Of a DNA stretch of 64,000 nt, positions 17,323 through 26,239 are shown one piece after another. A program made the position numbers and the translations under genes. The stretch's first letter is position 1, and every line of letters starts with the position of its first letter. The notes under the pieces are model-generated. The model was not told the origin of the DNA and ran no database searches. It saw only the letters and a program-made list of their open reading frames with translations. The stretch is taken from the NCBI GenBank assembly GCA_913020435.1, contig CAJVZZ010000011.1, positions 36,573 through 100,572 on the forward strand, read 5' to 3'. This DNA is from an uncultured Flavobacteriales bacterium. Lineage in GTDB: Bacteria > Bacteroidota > Bacteroidia > Flavobacteriales_G > Salibacteraceae.

Positions 17323-18807
17323 TTGATTCAGAAATTAAAATATCTATTTCTTTTATTAATGATTGGGAGTGGCATAAAAGCTACTCCCATCATTATTAAA
17401 GGCTATATAACCAATAATTCAATTCCTGCCGCAAAAGGCGTTTCAGTTAGAGTTCAATTTACTCAACAAGGTGACACCTCAGTTGTAACTGACAGTCTTG
17501 GCCAATATGAGGTGACAATCAACCCTAGATTAATTCAAGGAATGATTACCGCCAGCTATATTGACGCATGCGGAAGAGATTCCATCTTTAAAACGGAACC
17601 ATTTGATACATCTTCCAACAGAACTATTACTATTAACCTAAATGGTTGCGTTCCTAGTGGCTTTTTAATTAACGGTAATGTCTCAAATATGCCCAACCCT
17701 TACTTTCCCCTTTTTATAAAATACAGCCTTGACCAATTTCGAACACAAGACTCCGTGCTAGTAGATTCAAATGGAGTTTATAGCAAAAGCATTATTCCTA
17801 ACTCAAATGGTCAAATCGAATTTCAACTAAAAAACTGTAACCTCAATTACATTAAAGATTCAGCCAATTTTTCAATTGGAGACACAGTGACTAAAAATTT
17901 CAATTTTTGCGGGCCTCCAGAGAATTCTTACTACGGTACGGTTACCTACAACGGCCTTCCTGTTGCAAGTAATACAGCATTTGTGTTGCGATATGAATAT
18001 AACTTAACTGATCAAAAAATGGATTTTATTGACACCCTTCAATTGGGTCCAAGTGGTCGGTTTTCATTTCTCCGAAATAGTAGCTCCGATTATTTAATCA
18101 AAGCGATGCCAACTGATAATTCGCAGCCATTTACGGGTACATATTATCCTTCTGGCGCTATATGGTCAGCAGCTAAAAGCTTCGCAATCGGTCCACATCT
18201 TTCAGATTCAAATGAACTAATAATTAACCTTAACTCAAAACAAACAAGCACAACGGGGAGGGGGATAATCGCTGGTGAACTTCAAATAGACGACAATCTA
18301 CAAATAGACGGTTATAGTGGTGTGGGAATTCACCTGCTAAATACCAATGGAACTATAGTTGACTTTAAATATGCTGATGCTAGCGGAAATTTCAAATTTG
18401 AAAACATTACCTCTGGTGACTATTTAGTCTGGTTGGATCAATGCGGAATTCCAACCGAACCAATTACTGTGACAATTTCGACTAATAACGAAAGTGTTGA
18501 TGGGCTTATAATTACTGGAAACCAATTGGGTATATCCTATGACAATTTTGTTTCTGTTAATTCTACTGTTTCAAACTTTCCAGATGTTTCTGTTTTTCCT
18601 AACCCGTTCTCAAATCAATTGAAAATACAAAGCGCTACTAAAGCAGAGATTACTGTCTTCAACCTCTTTGGGCAACCGATTTACAACTTGAATTTATTAG
18701 AAAATGAAACTAATAGAATAAACACAGAACATTGGCCAGCTGGGGCTTATATAGTGAATGTTCATTCTAAAACTAAGGATTATAGTATAAAACTACTTAA
18801 AGATTAA
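17323..18807 (+). CDS. T9SS-exported surface protein (module 2, second)
   Basis: 494 residues from a TTG start at 17323, four bases after the upstream stop. This start gives a signal peptide (IQKLKYLFLLLMIGSGIKA). The ATG at 17251 would extend it over the previous gene with a charged leader and is less likely. The mature protein has three prealbumin-like repeats with paired Cys (DACGRD, LNGCVP, KNCNLN, NFCGPP), a carboxypeptidase-regulatory-like domain (GYSGVGIHLL.. SGNFKFENITSGDYLV) and a T9SS sorting domain (VSVFPNPFSNQLKIQS, VFNLFGQPI, WPAGAYIVNV, SIKLLKD). It is the gene immediately before the second sigma factor (18 bases), equivalent to 12429 in module 1. Confidence 0.85.
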   Translation: MIQKLKYLFLLLMIGSGIKATPIIIKGYITNNSIPAAKGVSVRVQFTQQGDTSVVTDSLGQYEVTINPRLIQGMITASYIDACGRDSIFKTEPFDTSSNRTITINLNGCVPSGFLINGNVSNMPNPYFPLFIKYSLDQFRTQDSVLVDSNGVYSKSIIPNSNGQIEFQLKNCNLNYIKDSANFSIGDTVTKNFNFCGPPENSYYGTVTYNGLPVASNTAFVLRYEYNLTDQKMDFIDTLQLGPSGRFSFLRNSSSDYLIKAMPTDNSQPFTGTYYPSGAIWSAAKSFAIGPHLSDSNELIINLNSKQTSTTGRGIIAGELQIDDNLQIDGYSGVGIHLLNTNGTIVDFKYADASGNFKFENITSGDYLVWLDQCGIPTEPITVTISTNNESVDGLIITGNQLGISYDNFVSVNSTVSNFPDVSVFPNPFSNQLKIQSATKAEITVFNLFGQPIYNLNLLENETNRINTEHWPAGAYIVNVHSKTKDYSIKLLKD

Positions 18808-18825
18808 AGAAAGCGAAAGCCGTCA

Positions 18826-19404
18826 ATGAACCCCAATCCGCAGCTTATAAAAGCCTGTAAAAAAGGCGATAGAAAAGCTCAAGAAGAGCTTTATAGGCAA
18901 TGCTTTAGCCCATTAATTAGTATTTGCTATCGATTTGCAAACAACAAAGACGACGCCGCGATTTTATTGAATGAGTCGTTTTTTAAAATTCTTCAAAATA
19001 TTGAAAAACAAAACCCTAACATTCCTTTTATGGCATGGGCTAGAAGAATAACGGTCAATTACTGTATAAATGAATATCGAAAAGACAAAACGAGAAAAAA
19101 ATATGTCGAGTTGGCTGATCATGAAACATTATCACGACATTCTGATACTGAAATCGAATTAGATGGTTCTGGAGAATATTCAGCAGAGGTTTTAGAAATT
19201 GTAAAAACTGAAATTCACAATTTACCCAATACAACGCAAGAAGTCTTTCAGCTCTTTATACTAGACGGTCTATCGCATAAAGAAATTGCTGGTAGTCTAG
19301 GAATGCAAGAAGGAACATCAAAATGGCATGTAAATAATGCCCGCAAAAAATTAAAAGAAGTACTTAGGGGTACGTTAAAAATAATTTCAAGTCTAGTGTT
19401 ATGA
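18826..19404 (+). CDS. ECF-family RNA polymerase sigma-70 factor (module 2)
   Basis: 192 residues, the same length as the module 1 sigma and clearly its paralogue. Shared motifs include LIKACKKGDRKAQEELY, NPNIPFMAWARRITVNYCIN, QEVFQLFILDGLSHKEIA and EGTSKWHVNNARKKLKE. Region 2 lies at about 10-95 and region 4 at about 130-180. The linker between them differs most (residues 95-125), and that is where partner specificity may lie. The stop overlaps the next gene by ATGA exactly as in module 1. Likely recognises its own promoter set; cross-talk between the two factors is possible because the region 4 helices are so similar. Confidence 0.93.
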   Translation: MNPNPQLIKACKKGDRKAQEELYRQCFSPLISICYRFANNKDDAAILLNESFFKILQNIEKQNPNIPFMAWARRITVNYCINEYRKDKTRKKYVELADHETLSRHSDTEIELDGSGEYSAEVLEIVKTEIHNLPNTTQEVFQLFILDGLSHKEIAGSLGMQEGTSKWHVNNARKKLKEVLRGTLKIISSLVL

Positions 19405-20975
19405 TGGATAAAGACATAGATAATATATCGAGGTCTGCTTTTCCTGATGGAGATGTAGCATTTGATGCCAAATATTGGGATCAAATGGGCGCCATGATAG
19501 ATCAACGAAAAAAGAAGCGAGGGTTCGTTTTCTGGTGGGGAACCGTTGCTACGATAATCTTATTGATTAGCGGACTATTCGCATATAATTCTCTTGAAAA
19601 CAAAACAACTCTTACAGCTGCTTCAAAACAAAGCGCTAAAGCTTCTAGTTTGGTAAGCTCAAATTCACTTGCTAAAAAACCTTCAAAAGAAAATAAGCTA
19701 AGCGCATCTGAAAATCGCTCGAATAACAAAGGTTCCATCGCCTCAAATTCTGATATAAAACTTGAAGAAGCTTCCATCCATATAGCACAAAGCGCAGAAA
19801 AAGAAGAACCTGTCATAAAAAATGGAGAGGCAGTTATAACGAACGCTAAAACCATTACTGTTCTTGGACAAAAAGAACCAGGTGACACTAAACAACAGAC
19901 GGTTGATCTAGTTAAAGACGAATTCAATCCGCAGCCTAAGAAGCAATTAGTTCCTACTTCAGAAATATTAGCAAATTCTGCTGAACCAGCATTTACTGGA
20001 GCAGAAATAACCATTCCTAAAACTGCATCCGATCATCATAACCAGGCTCTAATAACCGCACTTAGCCCCTTAAATTCGGGACCGTTACCAGTCGATTTTA
20101 AGCGTTTTAGTTTATTCAAAATGCCTTTGGACACAACTCCGAACAAAACAAAAACTGAATTTGGAAGCGATACTCCAAGCGGATCCAAACTAAATTATTT
20201 TATTGAGCCAACCTTGGGTTTTAATAGTTCACTTAATACCGTTACAAGTGAAACCCAAATAGATAAGTCCTCGTTTAATTTGGGCTATCAACCCACTAGA
20301 GAATTTCAACTAGGAATAAATGTAGGCGCTAAATACAGCAACTTCTTTGGTTCGATTGGACTTCATTTTAACCAGATTCAAAGTACAATTGATGTCAATA
20401 ATACTGCGCTAACCGAGCAAACAGAACTCAGTGTTGCTGAGAGAACGATTATTGGTCAACTTGATACCATTCTTATTAGAACGCCTGTTATGAAGGTGCC
20501 TGCGAGGTCTGGTTTTGTTTTTCAATCGGGCGCTCCAGAATACAACTTTGACACTACGCTTGCTACAGTTTACGATACTACCAGCGCAACTACTGAGGTG
20601 AAAAGCGCAACTAATTCTGTCTTAAATTACAGCCTTCAATACCTATATATTCCTATACAAATTGGCTATGAATACCCTATCAAAAACTTTTTTGTTGGGG
20701 CAGGGGTCGGACTAGATTTAGGTGTCTTAATCAATAACAAAGGCGAACTATTTGATGCTGAATCAAACCAAATTGTAGGCGTTAAATCAAGTGATTTGGT
20801 TAATAAAAGAACACTAGCCTATAACCTGCAACTTGCTTTTGGGTATTTCTTAAAACCAAATCTATCCATTGCGTTTAGGCCTAATTTTAGACAACAAATC
20901 ATTACTCCATTTAAAAACTCAAACCTTCCAAACACAAGGCTTGGAGGGTTTGTAGCTTTACGTTACGACTTCTAA
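19401..20975 (+). CDS. Trans-envelope protein: cytoplasmic tail, one TM helix, linker, barrel-like C-terminus (module 2)
   Basis: 524 residues, paralogue of the 14484 product. The N-terminal tail (DIDNISRSAFPDGDVAF, AKYWDQMGAMID) aligns with IDRLVKSAFRTEEYSY..KYWKDLESRL of the first copy. One transmembrane helix lies at about 46-66 (WWGTVATIILLISGLFAY). The following 190 residues are a Lys/Ser/Glu-rich periplasmic linker of low complexity. The C-terminal 260 residues are amphipathic strands (YLYIPIQIGYEYPIKNFFVGAGVGLDLGV is split here into YLYIPIQIGYEYP and NFFVGAGVGLDLGV) ending in LRYDF. Its stop overlaps the convergent aldehyde dehydrogenase stop by 4 bases. The cytoplasmic part is conserved and the linker is not, consistent with a sigma-binding tail and a passive span across the periplasm. 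Confidence 0.8.
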   Translation: MMDKDIDNISRSAFPDGDVAFDAKYWDQMGAMIDQRKKKRGFVFWWGTVATIILLISGLFAYNSLENKTTLTAASKQSAKASSLVSSNSLAKKPSKENKLSASENRSNNKGSIASNSDIKLEEASIHIAQSAEKEEPVIKNGEAVITNAKTITVLGQKEPGDTKQQTVDLVKDEFNPQPKKQLVPTSEILANSAEPAFTGAEITIPKTASDHHNQALITALSPLNSGPLPVDFKRFSLFKMPLDTTPNKTKTEFGSDTPSGSKLNYFIEPTLGFNSSLNTVTSETQIDKSSFNLGYQPTREFQLGINVGAKYSNFFGSIGLHFNQIQSTIDVNNTALTEQTELSVAERTIIGQLDTILIRTPVMKVPARSGFVFQSGAPEYNFDTTLATVYDTTSATTEVKSATNSVLNYSLQYLYIPIQIGYEYPIKNFFVGAGVGLDLGVLINNKGELFDAESNQIVGVKSSDLVNKRTLAYNLQLAFGYFLKPNLSIAFRPNFRQQIITPFKNSNLPNTRLGGFVALRYDF

Positions 20976-22501
20976 AAGTCAAAGGTAATACCTTGGGATA
21001 ATGGTAATTCAGTGGAATAATTAATGGTATTCGTCTGTCTTCGCATGTATGCTTTCCAAGCATCAGACCCTGACTCTCGTCCACCACCAGTTTCTTTTTC
21101 TCCACCAAATGCACCGCCTATTTCAGCGCCAGAGGTTCCAATATTCACATTTGCAATTCCACAATCAGAACCTGCTACAGACAAGAAACGCTCAGCATCT
21201 CTCATATTCGTAGTCATTATTGCTGATGAAAGTCCTTGCTTCACGCCATTCTGAATCGCAATAGCTTCTCCAAGATCGCTGTACTTCATCACATACAATA
21301 TTGGTGCAAACGTTTCGTCTTGAACGATTTGAAACTCATTCTTAGCCTCAGCAATAGCTGGTTTAACATAACATCCGCTTTCGTAACCTTCGCCAGTAAG
21401 CACTCCGCCTTCAACTAATAATTTTCCCCCGGCTTGTTTTACTTGTTGAATTGCGTTTGAATATGCCTTTACAGCATCTGTGTCTATTAGTGGCCCAACG
21501 TGATTATTGGTGTCCAATGGGTCTCCAACTCGTATTTGTTTGTATGCAGTAGTTATCTTCTCAATTACTTGATCGTAAATGCTATCGTGAATAATCAACC
21601 TACGAGTAGAGGTGCAACGCTGCCCTGCAGTTCCTACGGCTCCAAATACAGCGCCAATTACAGTAATATTAATGTCTGCTTCAGGAGTAATAATAATTGC
21701 GTTATTTCCGCCTAATTCAAGTAACGATCGCCCAAGGCGTTTTGCAACCTCTGCGCCTACAATTTTTCCCATTCGTATTGAACCCGTTGCAGAAACCAGT
21801 GGAATTCTTGTATCCTTTGTCATCATTTCTCCAACTTTATAATCTCCATTGATTATACAGCAAAGTCCTTCAGGAAGATCATTTTCAGCTATAACCTCAG
21901 CAAATAATTTTTGACAAGCTATGGAGCAAATAGGTGCTTTTTCAGATGCTTTCCAAACACAAACATCTCCACTTACCCATGCAAGTGCAGTATTCCAGCA
22001 CCAAACAGCTACCGGAAAGTTAAACGCTGAAATTATACCTACTATTCCTAGTGGGTGGTATTGCTCATACATTCTGTGTCCTGGTCGCTCTGAATGCATC
22101 GTCAAACCATACAGTTGACGTGATAAACCAACAGCAAAATCACAGATATCAATCATCTCTTGAACCTCGCCCAATCCTTCTTGGTATGACTTACCCATTT
22201 CATAGGTAACCAACATACCTAGGGCTTCTTTCTTATCTCGCAGTTTCTCACCAAAAAGACGAACTATTTCTCCTCTCTTAGGAGCAGGCATTTCTCTCCA
22301 AACTTTAAAAGCTGCTTCCGCAGATTGAACTACTTTTTCATAATCATCGGGAGTGGTCACCGAAACCTTTCCAATCAATTTTCCATCAATCGGGGAGTAC
22401 GACGATATATATTCTGAATTCGAAAGCCAAGACTGTCCCGTACTTGTTCCTTCATTGATTTCTTCAATTCCTAATTCTTTTAGAGTAGCTGAAATGTCCA
22501 T
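20972..22501 (-). CDS. Aldehyde dehydrogenase, ALDH7 type (probable aminoadipate-semialdehyde dehydrogenase)
   Basis: 509 residues. NAD-dependent oxidation of an aldehyde, in this subfamily most often L-alpha-aminoadipate semialdehyde (piperideine-6-carboxylate) from lysine breakdown. The catalytic set is complete: Asn161 (SAFNFP), Glu262 (LELGGNN) and nucleophile Cys296 (GQRCTSTRR). The LELGGNNAII and GQRCTSTRRL spellings fit ALDH7 better than succinate-semialdehyde or betaine-aldehyde enzymes. Cytoplasmic, no signal. It lies 8 bases after the antiporter gene in the same direction, which is probably coincidental packing; no lysine pathway neighbours are present. Confidence 0.88.
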   Translation of the reverse strand: MDISATLKELGIEEINEGTSTGQSWLSNSEYISSYSPIDGKLIGKVSVTTPDDYEKVVQSAEAAFKVWREMPAPKRGEIVRLFGEKLRDKKEALGMLVTYEMGKSYQEGLGEVQEMIDICDFAVGLSRQLYGLTMHSERPGHRMYEQYHPLGIVGIISAFNFPVAVWCWNTALAWVSGDVCVWKASEKAPICSIACQKLFAEVIAENDLPEGLCCIINGDYKVGEMMTKDTRIPLVSATGSIRMGKIVGAEVAKRLGRSLLELGGNNAIIITPEADINITVIGAVFGAVGTAGQRCTSTRRLIIHDSIYDQVIEKITTAYKQIRVGDPLDTNNHVGPLIDTDAVKAYSNAIQQVKQAGGKLLVEGGVLTGEGYESGCYVKPAIAEAKNEFQIVQDETFAPILYVMKYSDLGEAIAIQNGVKQGLSSAIMTTNMRDAERFLSVAGSDCGIANVNIGTSGAEIGGAFGGEKETGGGRESGSDAWKAYMRRQTNTINYSTELPLSQGITFDF

Positions 22502-22509
22502 TCTTTACT

Positions 22510-23838
22510 TTATTTGTCTTCGTTATTTTCTGATTCTTGATCTAATTCTTCTGCAATAATATGCCCTTCTACATCAACTGTATTGTCTTTGTGATCGATT
22601 TCATCTGCGTGCATAAACCGACTGGTGGTTTTCAATATTCCTGGCAATGCTTCTTGTTTGTCTCTTGTCATTAAAGCCAATGTCATTATTCCGCTACTAA
22701 TCAAAATCATGTACAACAAAATCCCATTGTCGAAAAGTGAAATGTTGTAATCTGCAGGAATACTAAAAAAGAGCATTATCGTAATTAACCCCCGCGGGGA
22801 AACAAATAGAGATGGCAACATGAAACTATTGGCAATAAACCTAAAAAACAAATACCTTATGATAAAAAGCACCCCCAAAAAAATGAGTGCTAACATCAGG
22901 ACTTCAAGATTAACAAGCGAAGTGATTGCTATACTCATTCCAAAAACAACAAAAAAGAAGGTTCGCAGTACAAATGATGTTTCCAATGTTATAACCTTGA
23001 AATAGTTTAACGTGTCTACTATTTTTTCGTCGTTAATATGTTTCTTCATAAAGCCGATAAAAAACAGTTTATGATTATTAATTAAAAGCCCAAAAAACAA
23101 TATAATTAGCAGCGAACTTATGTGCATCAGTTTACCAACTGCATACAACATCATAAGCACCGAAATAAGGAGAAACAACTTCGTAGAAGTGGTGATCTTT
23201 TGAAAAACATACGTTAGTACATAGCTTAAAATAACAGCAACGACGAGCGTTAATCCGATGTTTAATAAAATACCTACTGCTATATTTTCCCCTTCAGGAG
23301 CATTGAAGCCTTGCAATACAAAGTAGAAGGTCATGATACCCAAAATATCCGAAAATGTAGATTCGTAAATCAGAAACTCTTTACTCTTTTCACCCAAATT
23401 AACGACACTCGGAATTACAATTGCGCTACTCGTTATTGCCAGTGGAATAGCATAAATCAACGCATTGTTAAGGTCTGCAACAAAAAAGAACTGAATCATG
23501 AAAGTGAATGCCGCTGACGTTAGCATTAGCGCAAGCAAGGCCACGGTGAATGACTTCCATATAATTGGCCACTTTTCTTTTGATAACTCAAGGTCCAATG
23601 ATGCTTCCAATACAATCATCACCAACCCAACAATGCCTAGCAGTTCTAAAATTGGAAACCAATCCATGTTCTGTGCTGGATGATCAAAGTAGTGGAGCGT
23701 TTGTGTAATGGCGATTCCGGTTCCTATGAGCATAATCACAGAGGGAATATTGGTTTTTTTAGCCAATACATTGTACAAATACGAAACAATGACTAGTCCG
23801 CATAATACGATTATAAGAATGTAAGGATTAATACCCAT
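22510..23838 (-). CDS. Monovalent cation:proton antiporter (CPA family)
   Basis: 442 residues with about twelve transmembrane helices and a short charged C-terminal tail rich in Asp and Glu (residues 405-442). The Na+/H+ exchanger fold is supported by the hydrophobic pattern and by polar residues within helices (IPLAITSSAIVIPSV, TFSDILGIMTFYF), where the TSSAIV and SDILG segments match the conserved core positions of CPA exchangers. There is no TrkA-N domain, unlike KefB. It begins one base into the stop of the upstream gene (TAATG), so it is co-translated with the 287-residue secreted protein. Likely role in pH and sodium homeostasis, expected in a marine bacterium. Confidence 0.88.
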   Translation of the reverse strand: MGINPYILIIVLCGLVIVSYLYNVLAKKTNIPSVIMLIGTGIAITQTLHYFDHPAQNMDWFPILELLGIVGLVMIVLEASLDLELSKEKWPIIWKSFTVALLALMLTSAAFTFMIQFFFVADLNNALIYAIPLAITSSAIVIPSVVNLGEKSKEFLIYESTFSDILGIMTFYFVLQGFNAPEGENIAVGILLNIGLTLVVAVILSYVLTYVFQKITTSTKLFLLISVLMMLYAVGKLMHISSLLIILFFGLLINNHKLFFIGFMKKHINDEKIVDTLNYFKVITLETSFVLRTFFFVVFGMSIAITSLVNLEVLMLALIFLGVLFIIRYLFFRFIANSFMLPSLFVSPRGLITIMLFFSIPADYNISLFDNGILLYMILISSGIMTLALMTRDKQEALPGILKTTSRFMHADEIDHKDNTVDVEGHIIAEELDQESENNEDK

Positions 23839-24701
23839 TACTTCTTTGCCGCCCTTGAAATCATTACTGGAATACTAGTAGCAATTTGACTTGCCAATTC
23901 GGGCATGTTTTCTATGATTATTTCCTTTTGACTATTTACCATACTGGAAAAGTAGGTTTTTGCCACACCAGAATAAATTTCGTATCCATGCGTATAAACT
24001 GAATAGTGCACTTTAATTTCTCGCTGATATTCATCGCCCTCAAACGCCCGATAATCTAACCCTGCCATAGGGCCAACATCAAACTGGTTTATGAAAACAT
24101 AGAGCACTGACCCGTATTTTCCGTGTAAATAATTGAATAGACTAGAATCGGTTATGGTTCGCGCCATAAAACGTTCTTGACCATCATTTTCACTTACTAT
24201 TTGGCCGTTTTGCATTCTAGTACCGTGCGATTGAATTTCTTGAGGTTTTTGGTTTTTCAACTTAAGACGCTTCACTTTCTTTGGTGCCCCTTCATTCTCT
24301 TGGGGCAACACACGGTAATCTTTTCCTGATTTTCCATAAATAGCATACAGGTCTTTTCTTCGATCTTCATCATCTACCATCATTCGAACCACCTGGTAAT
24401 TGGCATCCGTTTCAATAAAAAGTAAGTTGTCTAAACCTGTTCTAAAATTACCAACAATTTGTTTGTAAGTCGTGCCATCGGTCTGTCCAATAGATCTGTC
24501 AATACTAGACTTGTACATCATTGGCTCAAAAGGAACCAGCATTAGGGTTGGTTGATCTCCGGGCGTCCAAACCGTATCGTTTTTAAACATAGCCACCTTA
24601 TTTTGAAAGGCGCCCATAGTTTCGGATTGAGAGAAACCTAAAGCTGAAATTAAGAGGCTTACAACTAGTAAACGAACCTTGAGAATATTGAAAACATTCA
24701 T
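23838..24701 (-). CDS. Secreted protein of unknown function
   Basis: 287 residues with a signal peptide (ILKVRLLVVSLLISALGFSQ). The mature protein contains basic tracts (KKVKRLKLKNQKP), a middle segment with TRMQNGQIV and a C-terminal helix ending SRAAKK. No family, catalytic motif or transmembrane helix was recognised. It resembles Bacteroidota periplasmic proteins that carry a ligand- or lipid-binding beta domain, but this is only an impression. It overlaps the antiporter by one base, suggesting they are expressed together. The gap of 91 bases to rseP holds a palindrome at 24761. Confidence 0.78.
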   Translation of the reverse strand: MNVFNILKVRLLVVSLLISALGFSQSETMGAFQNKVAMFKNDTVWTPGDQPTLMLVPFEPMMYKSSIDRSIGQTDGTTYKQIVGNFRTGLDNLLFIETDANYQVVRMMVDDEDRRKDLYAIYGKSGKDYRVLPQENEGAPKKVKRLKLKNQKPQEIQSHGTRMQNGQIVSENDGQERFMARTITDSSLFNYLHGKYGSVLYVFINQFDVGPMAGLDYRAFEGDEYQREIKVHYSVYTHGYEIYSGVAKTYFSSMVNSQKEIIIENMPELASQIATSIPVMISRAAKK

Positions 24702-24760
24702 TTGCTAAAAATAGACGGCTTAATCAAGCATTGTGCCTAATTCCATTCGATTTTGTTCAC

Positions 24761-24774
24761 AGCAACATGTTGCT
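24761..24774. promoter_or_regulatory. 14-bp perfect palindrome (possible operator)
   Basis: AGCAACATGTTGCT is perfectly self-complementary and lies in the 91-base gap after the RseP stop codon and upstream of the secreted protein gene at 24701. The position would suit a repressor site for that gene and the antiporter. There is no loop or T tract, so it is not a terminator. No cognate regulator is known. Confidence 0.3.
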
Positions 24775-24792
24775 ATTAAATGCTTGAATTTA

Positions 24793-26142
24793 CTACTTAA
24801 ATATTAGCTTATAGACATCATTTCCGTTAGCAAAAACAAACAAGGAAAGCAATAAAATAATCCCTGCCATTTGAGCGTATTCCATAAACTTTTCGTTTGG
24901 TTTTCTGCCAGAAATCATCTCATACAAAGTGAACATTACATGCCCACCATCAAGCGCAGGAATAGGTAATAAATTCAATACTGCCAGCATAATACTCAAA
25001 AAAGCCGTCAGCTGCCAGAATGTTTGCCAATCCCAAACTGGGGGAAATAGATTTCCAATTGCAGCAAAACCACCAACACCTTTGTATGCTCCTGTGGTTG
25101 GGTTGAAAATTAGTTTCAACTGACGCAAATATCCGCTCAATTGATCTCCCGTTTTAGAAACTCCCGCAGGAATAGATTCAAAAAAGCCATACTCTTTAGT
25201 GCTCAATTGATAGTATCCTAGTTTTTGAAGGTCTTCTAGACCTATCATTGAATTCATTACACCAATTTGTCCTTTGTCGTTAATGTTTACTGCAATGTCA
25301 ATTGGAGAACCATCGCGCTTTACCGTTAAAGTAATCGGCTGTCCGGCAAACTCTTTCAACGCTACTTTGTATTCATCAAAATACGTATACTCTGTGCCGT
25401 TTACAGCCACTATTGCATCTTTAACCATCAAGCCAGACGCTTTATTTGGGCTTTCTTCTGGAATTTTTCCAATGATAAAAGGCATTCGATATAAGAACAA
25501 CATTTTGTTTTCTTTTTCAATCAATGTCTCTATAAAATTTTCAGGAATTTTCAATGCCTCAGTTGAGCCATCTTCGTGCTGAACATTCACTGTTCCCCCG
25601 TATATCATCTCCCCAGTTATACCGGCAAAACGCTCTATCTTTTTTCCGTTAATATCAAGAACCTTGTCTCCATTTCTGAAACCCATATCCATTGCCAAAG
25701 AATCTGTCACCCACATTCCACCAGTTAGACTGTCGTTTGGTAAGTATTTTTCTCCCCAACCAAATAAAACCATAGAATGAATTACCATGGCAAGGATTAC
25801 GTTGACTGTTACTCCACCCATTAGGATAATAAGACGTTGCCAAGCCGGTTTACTTCTGAATTCCCACGGCTGTGGTTCTTTTTTCAATTGCTCTGTATCC
25901 ATCGATTCATCCACCATGCCCGCTATCTTAACATAACCACCTAGTGGAATCCATCCAATTCCGTATTCAGTTTCTCCTCGTTTAAATTTGAAAAGCGAAA
26001 ATTTATAATCAAAAAACAAATAGAACTTCTCGACTTTAGCACCAAATAATTTAGCTGGTAAAAAGTGACCCAATTCATGAAGGACCACTAGGATCGAAAG
26101 ACTTAGCAGAAGTTGACCAACTTTAATTAAAATTTCTTCCAT
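24793..26142 (-). CDS. rseP: RIP metalloprotease RseP (site-2 protease)
   Basis: 449 residues. An inner-membrane zinc protease that cuts single-pass proteins such as anti-sigma factors within the membrane. The active site HELGH is at residues 22-26 in the first helix (LVVLHELGHFLPAKLFG), and the second motif NLLPIPALDGGH is near residue 395. Between them are two PDZ-like domains (about 130-200 and 210-300, with GFRNGDKVLDINGKKIE and NKASGLMVKDAIVAVNGTEY). Length is normal. With the ECF sigma modules at 12-21 kb in the same window, RseP is a plausible but unproven protease for their membrane partners. It lies about 98 bases after dxr in the same direction. Confidence 0.95.
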   Translation of the reverse strand: MEEILIKVGQLLLSLSILVVLHELGHFLPAKLFGAKVEKFYLFFDYKFSLFKFKRGETEYGIGWIPLGGYVKIAGMVDESMDTEQLKKEPQPWEFRSKPAWQRLIILMGGVTVNVILAMVIHSMVLFGWGEKYLPNDSLTGGMWVTDSLAMDMGFRNGDKVLDINGKKIERFAGITGEMIYGGTVNVQHEDGSTEALKIPENFIETLIEKENKMLFLYRMPFIIGKIPEESPNKASGLMVKDAIVAVNGTEYTYFDEYKVALKEFAGQPITLTVKRDGSPIDIAVNINDKGQIGVMNSMIGLEDLQKLGYYQLSTKEYGFFESIPAGVSKTGDQLSGYLRQLKLIFNPTTGAYKGVGGFAAIGNLFPPVWDWQTFWQLTAFLSIMLAVLNLLPIPALDGGHVMFTLYEMISGRKPNEKFMEYAQMAGIILLLSLFVFANGNDVYKLIFK

Positions 26143-26239
26143 TCGTTTTTTGTTTGAGCGCGCAAATTTGCGCTTTTGATTTTAGGTATCAGAATTATCT
26201 GGAAAGAATGTGAAAAGGACAGGATAAAAAAGGTTAATA

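Noticed and set aside
19502..20014. Antisense 170-residue frame with a hydrophobic composition inside the module 2 barrel gene
   Set aside because: Explained by the low-complexity linker on the coding strand; no start context and the overlap is complete.
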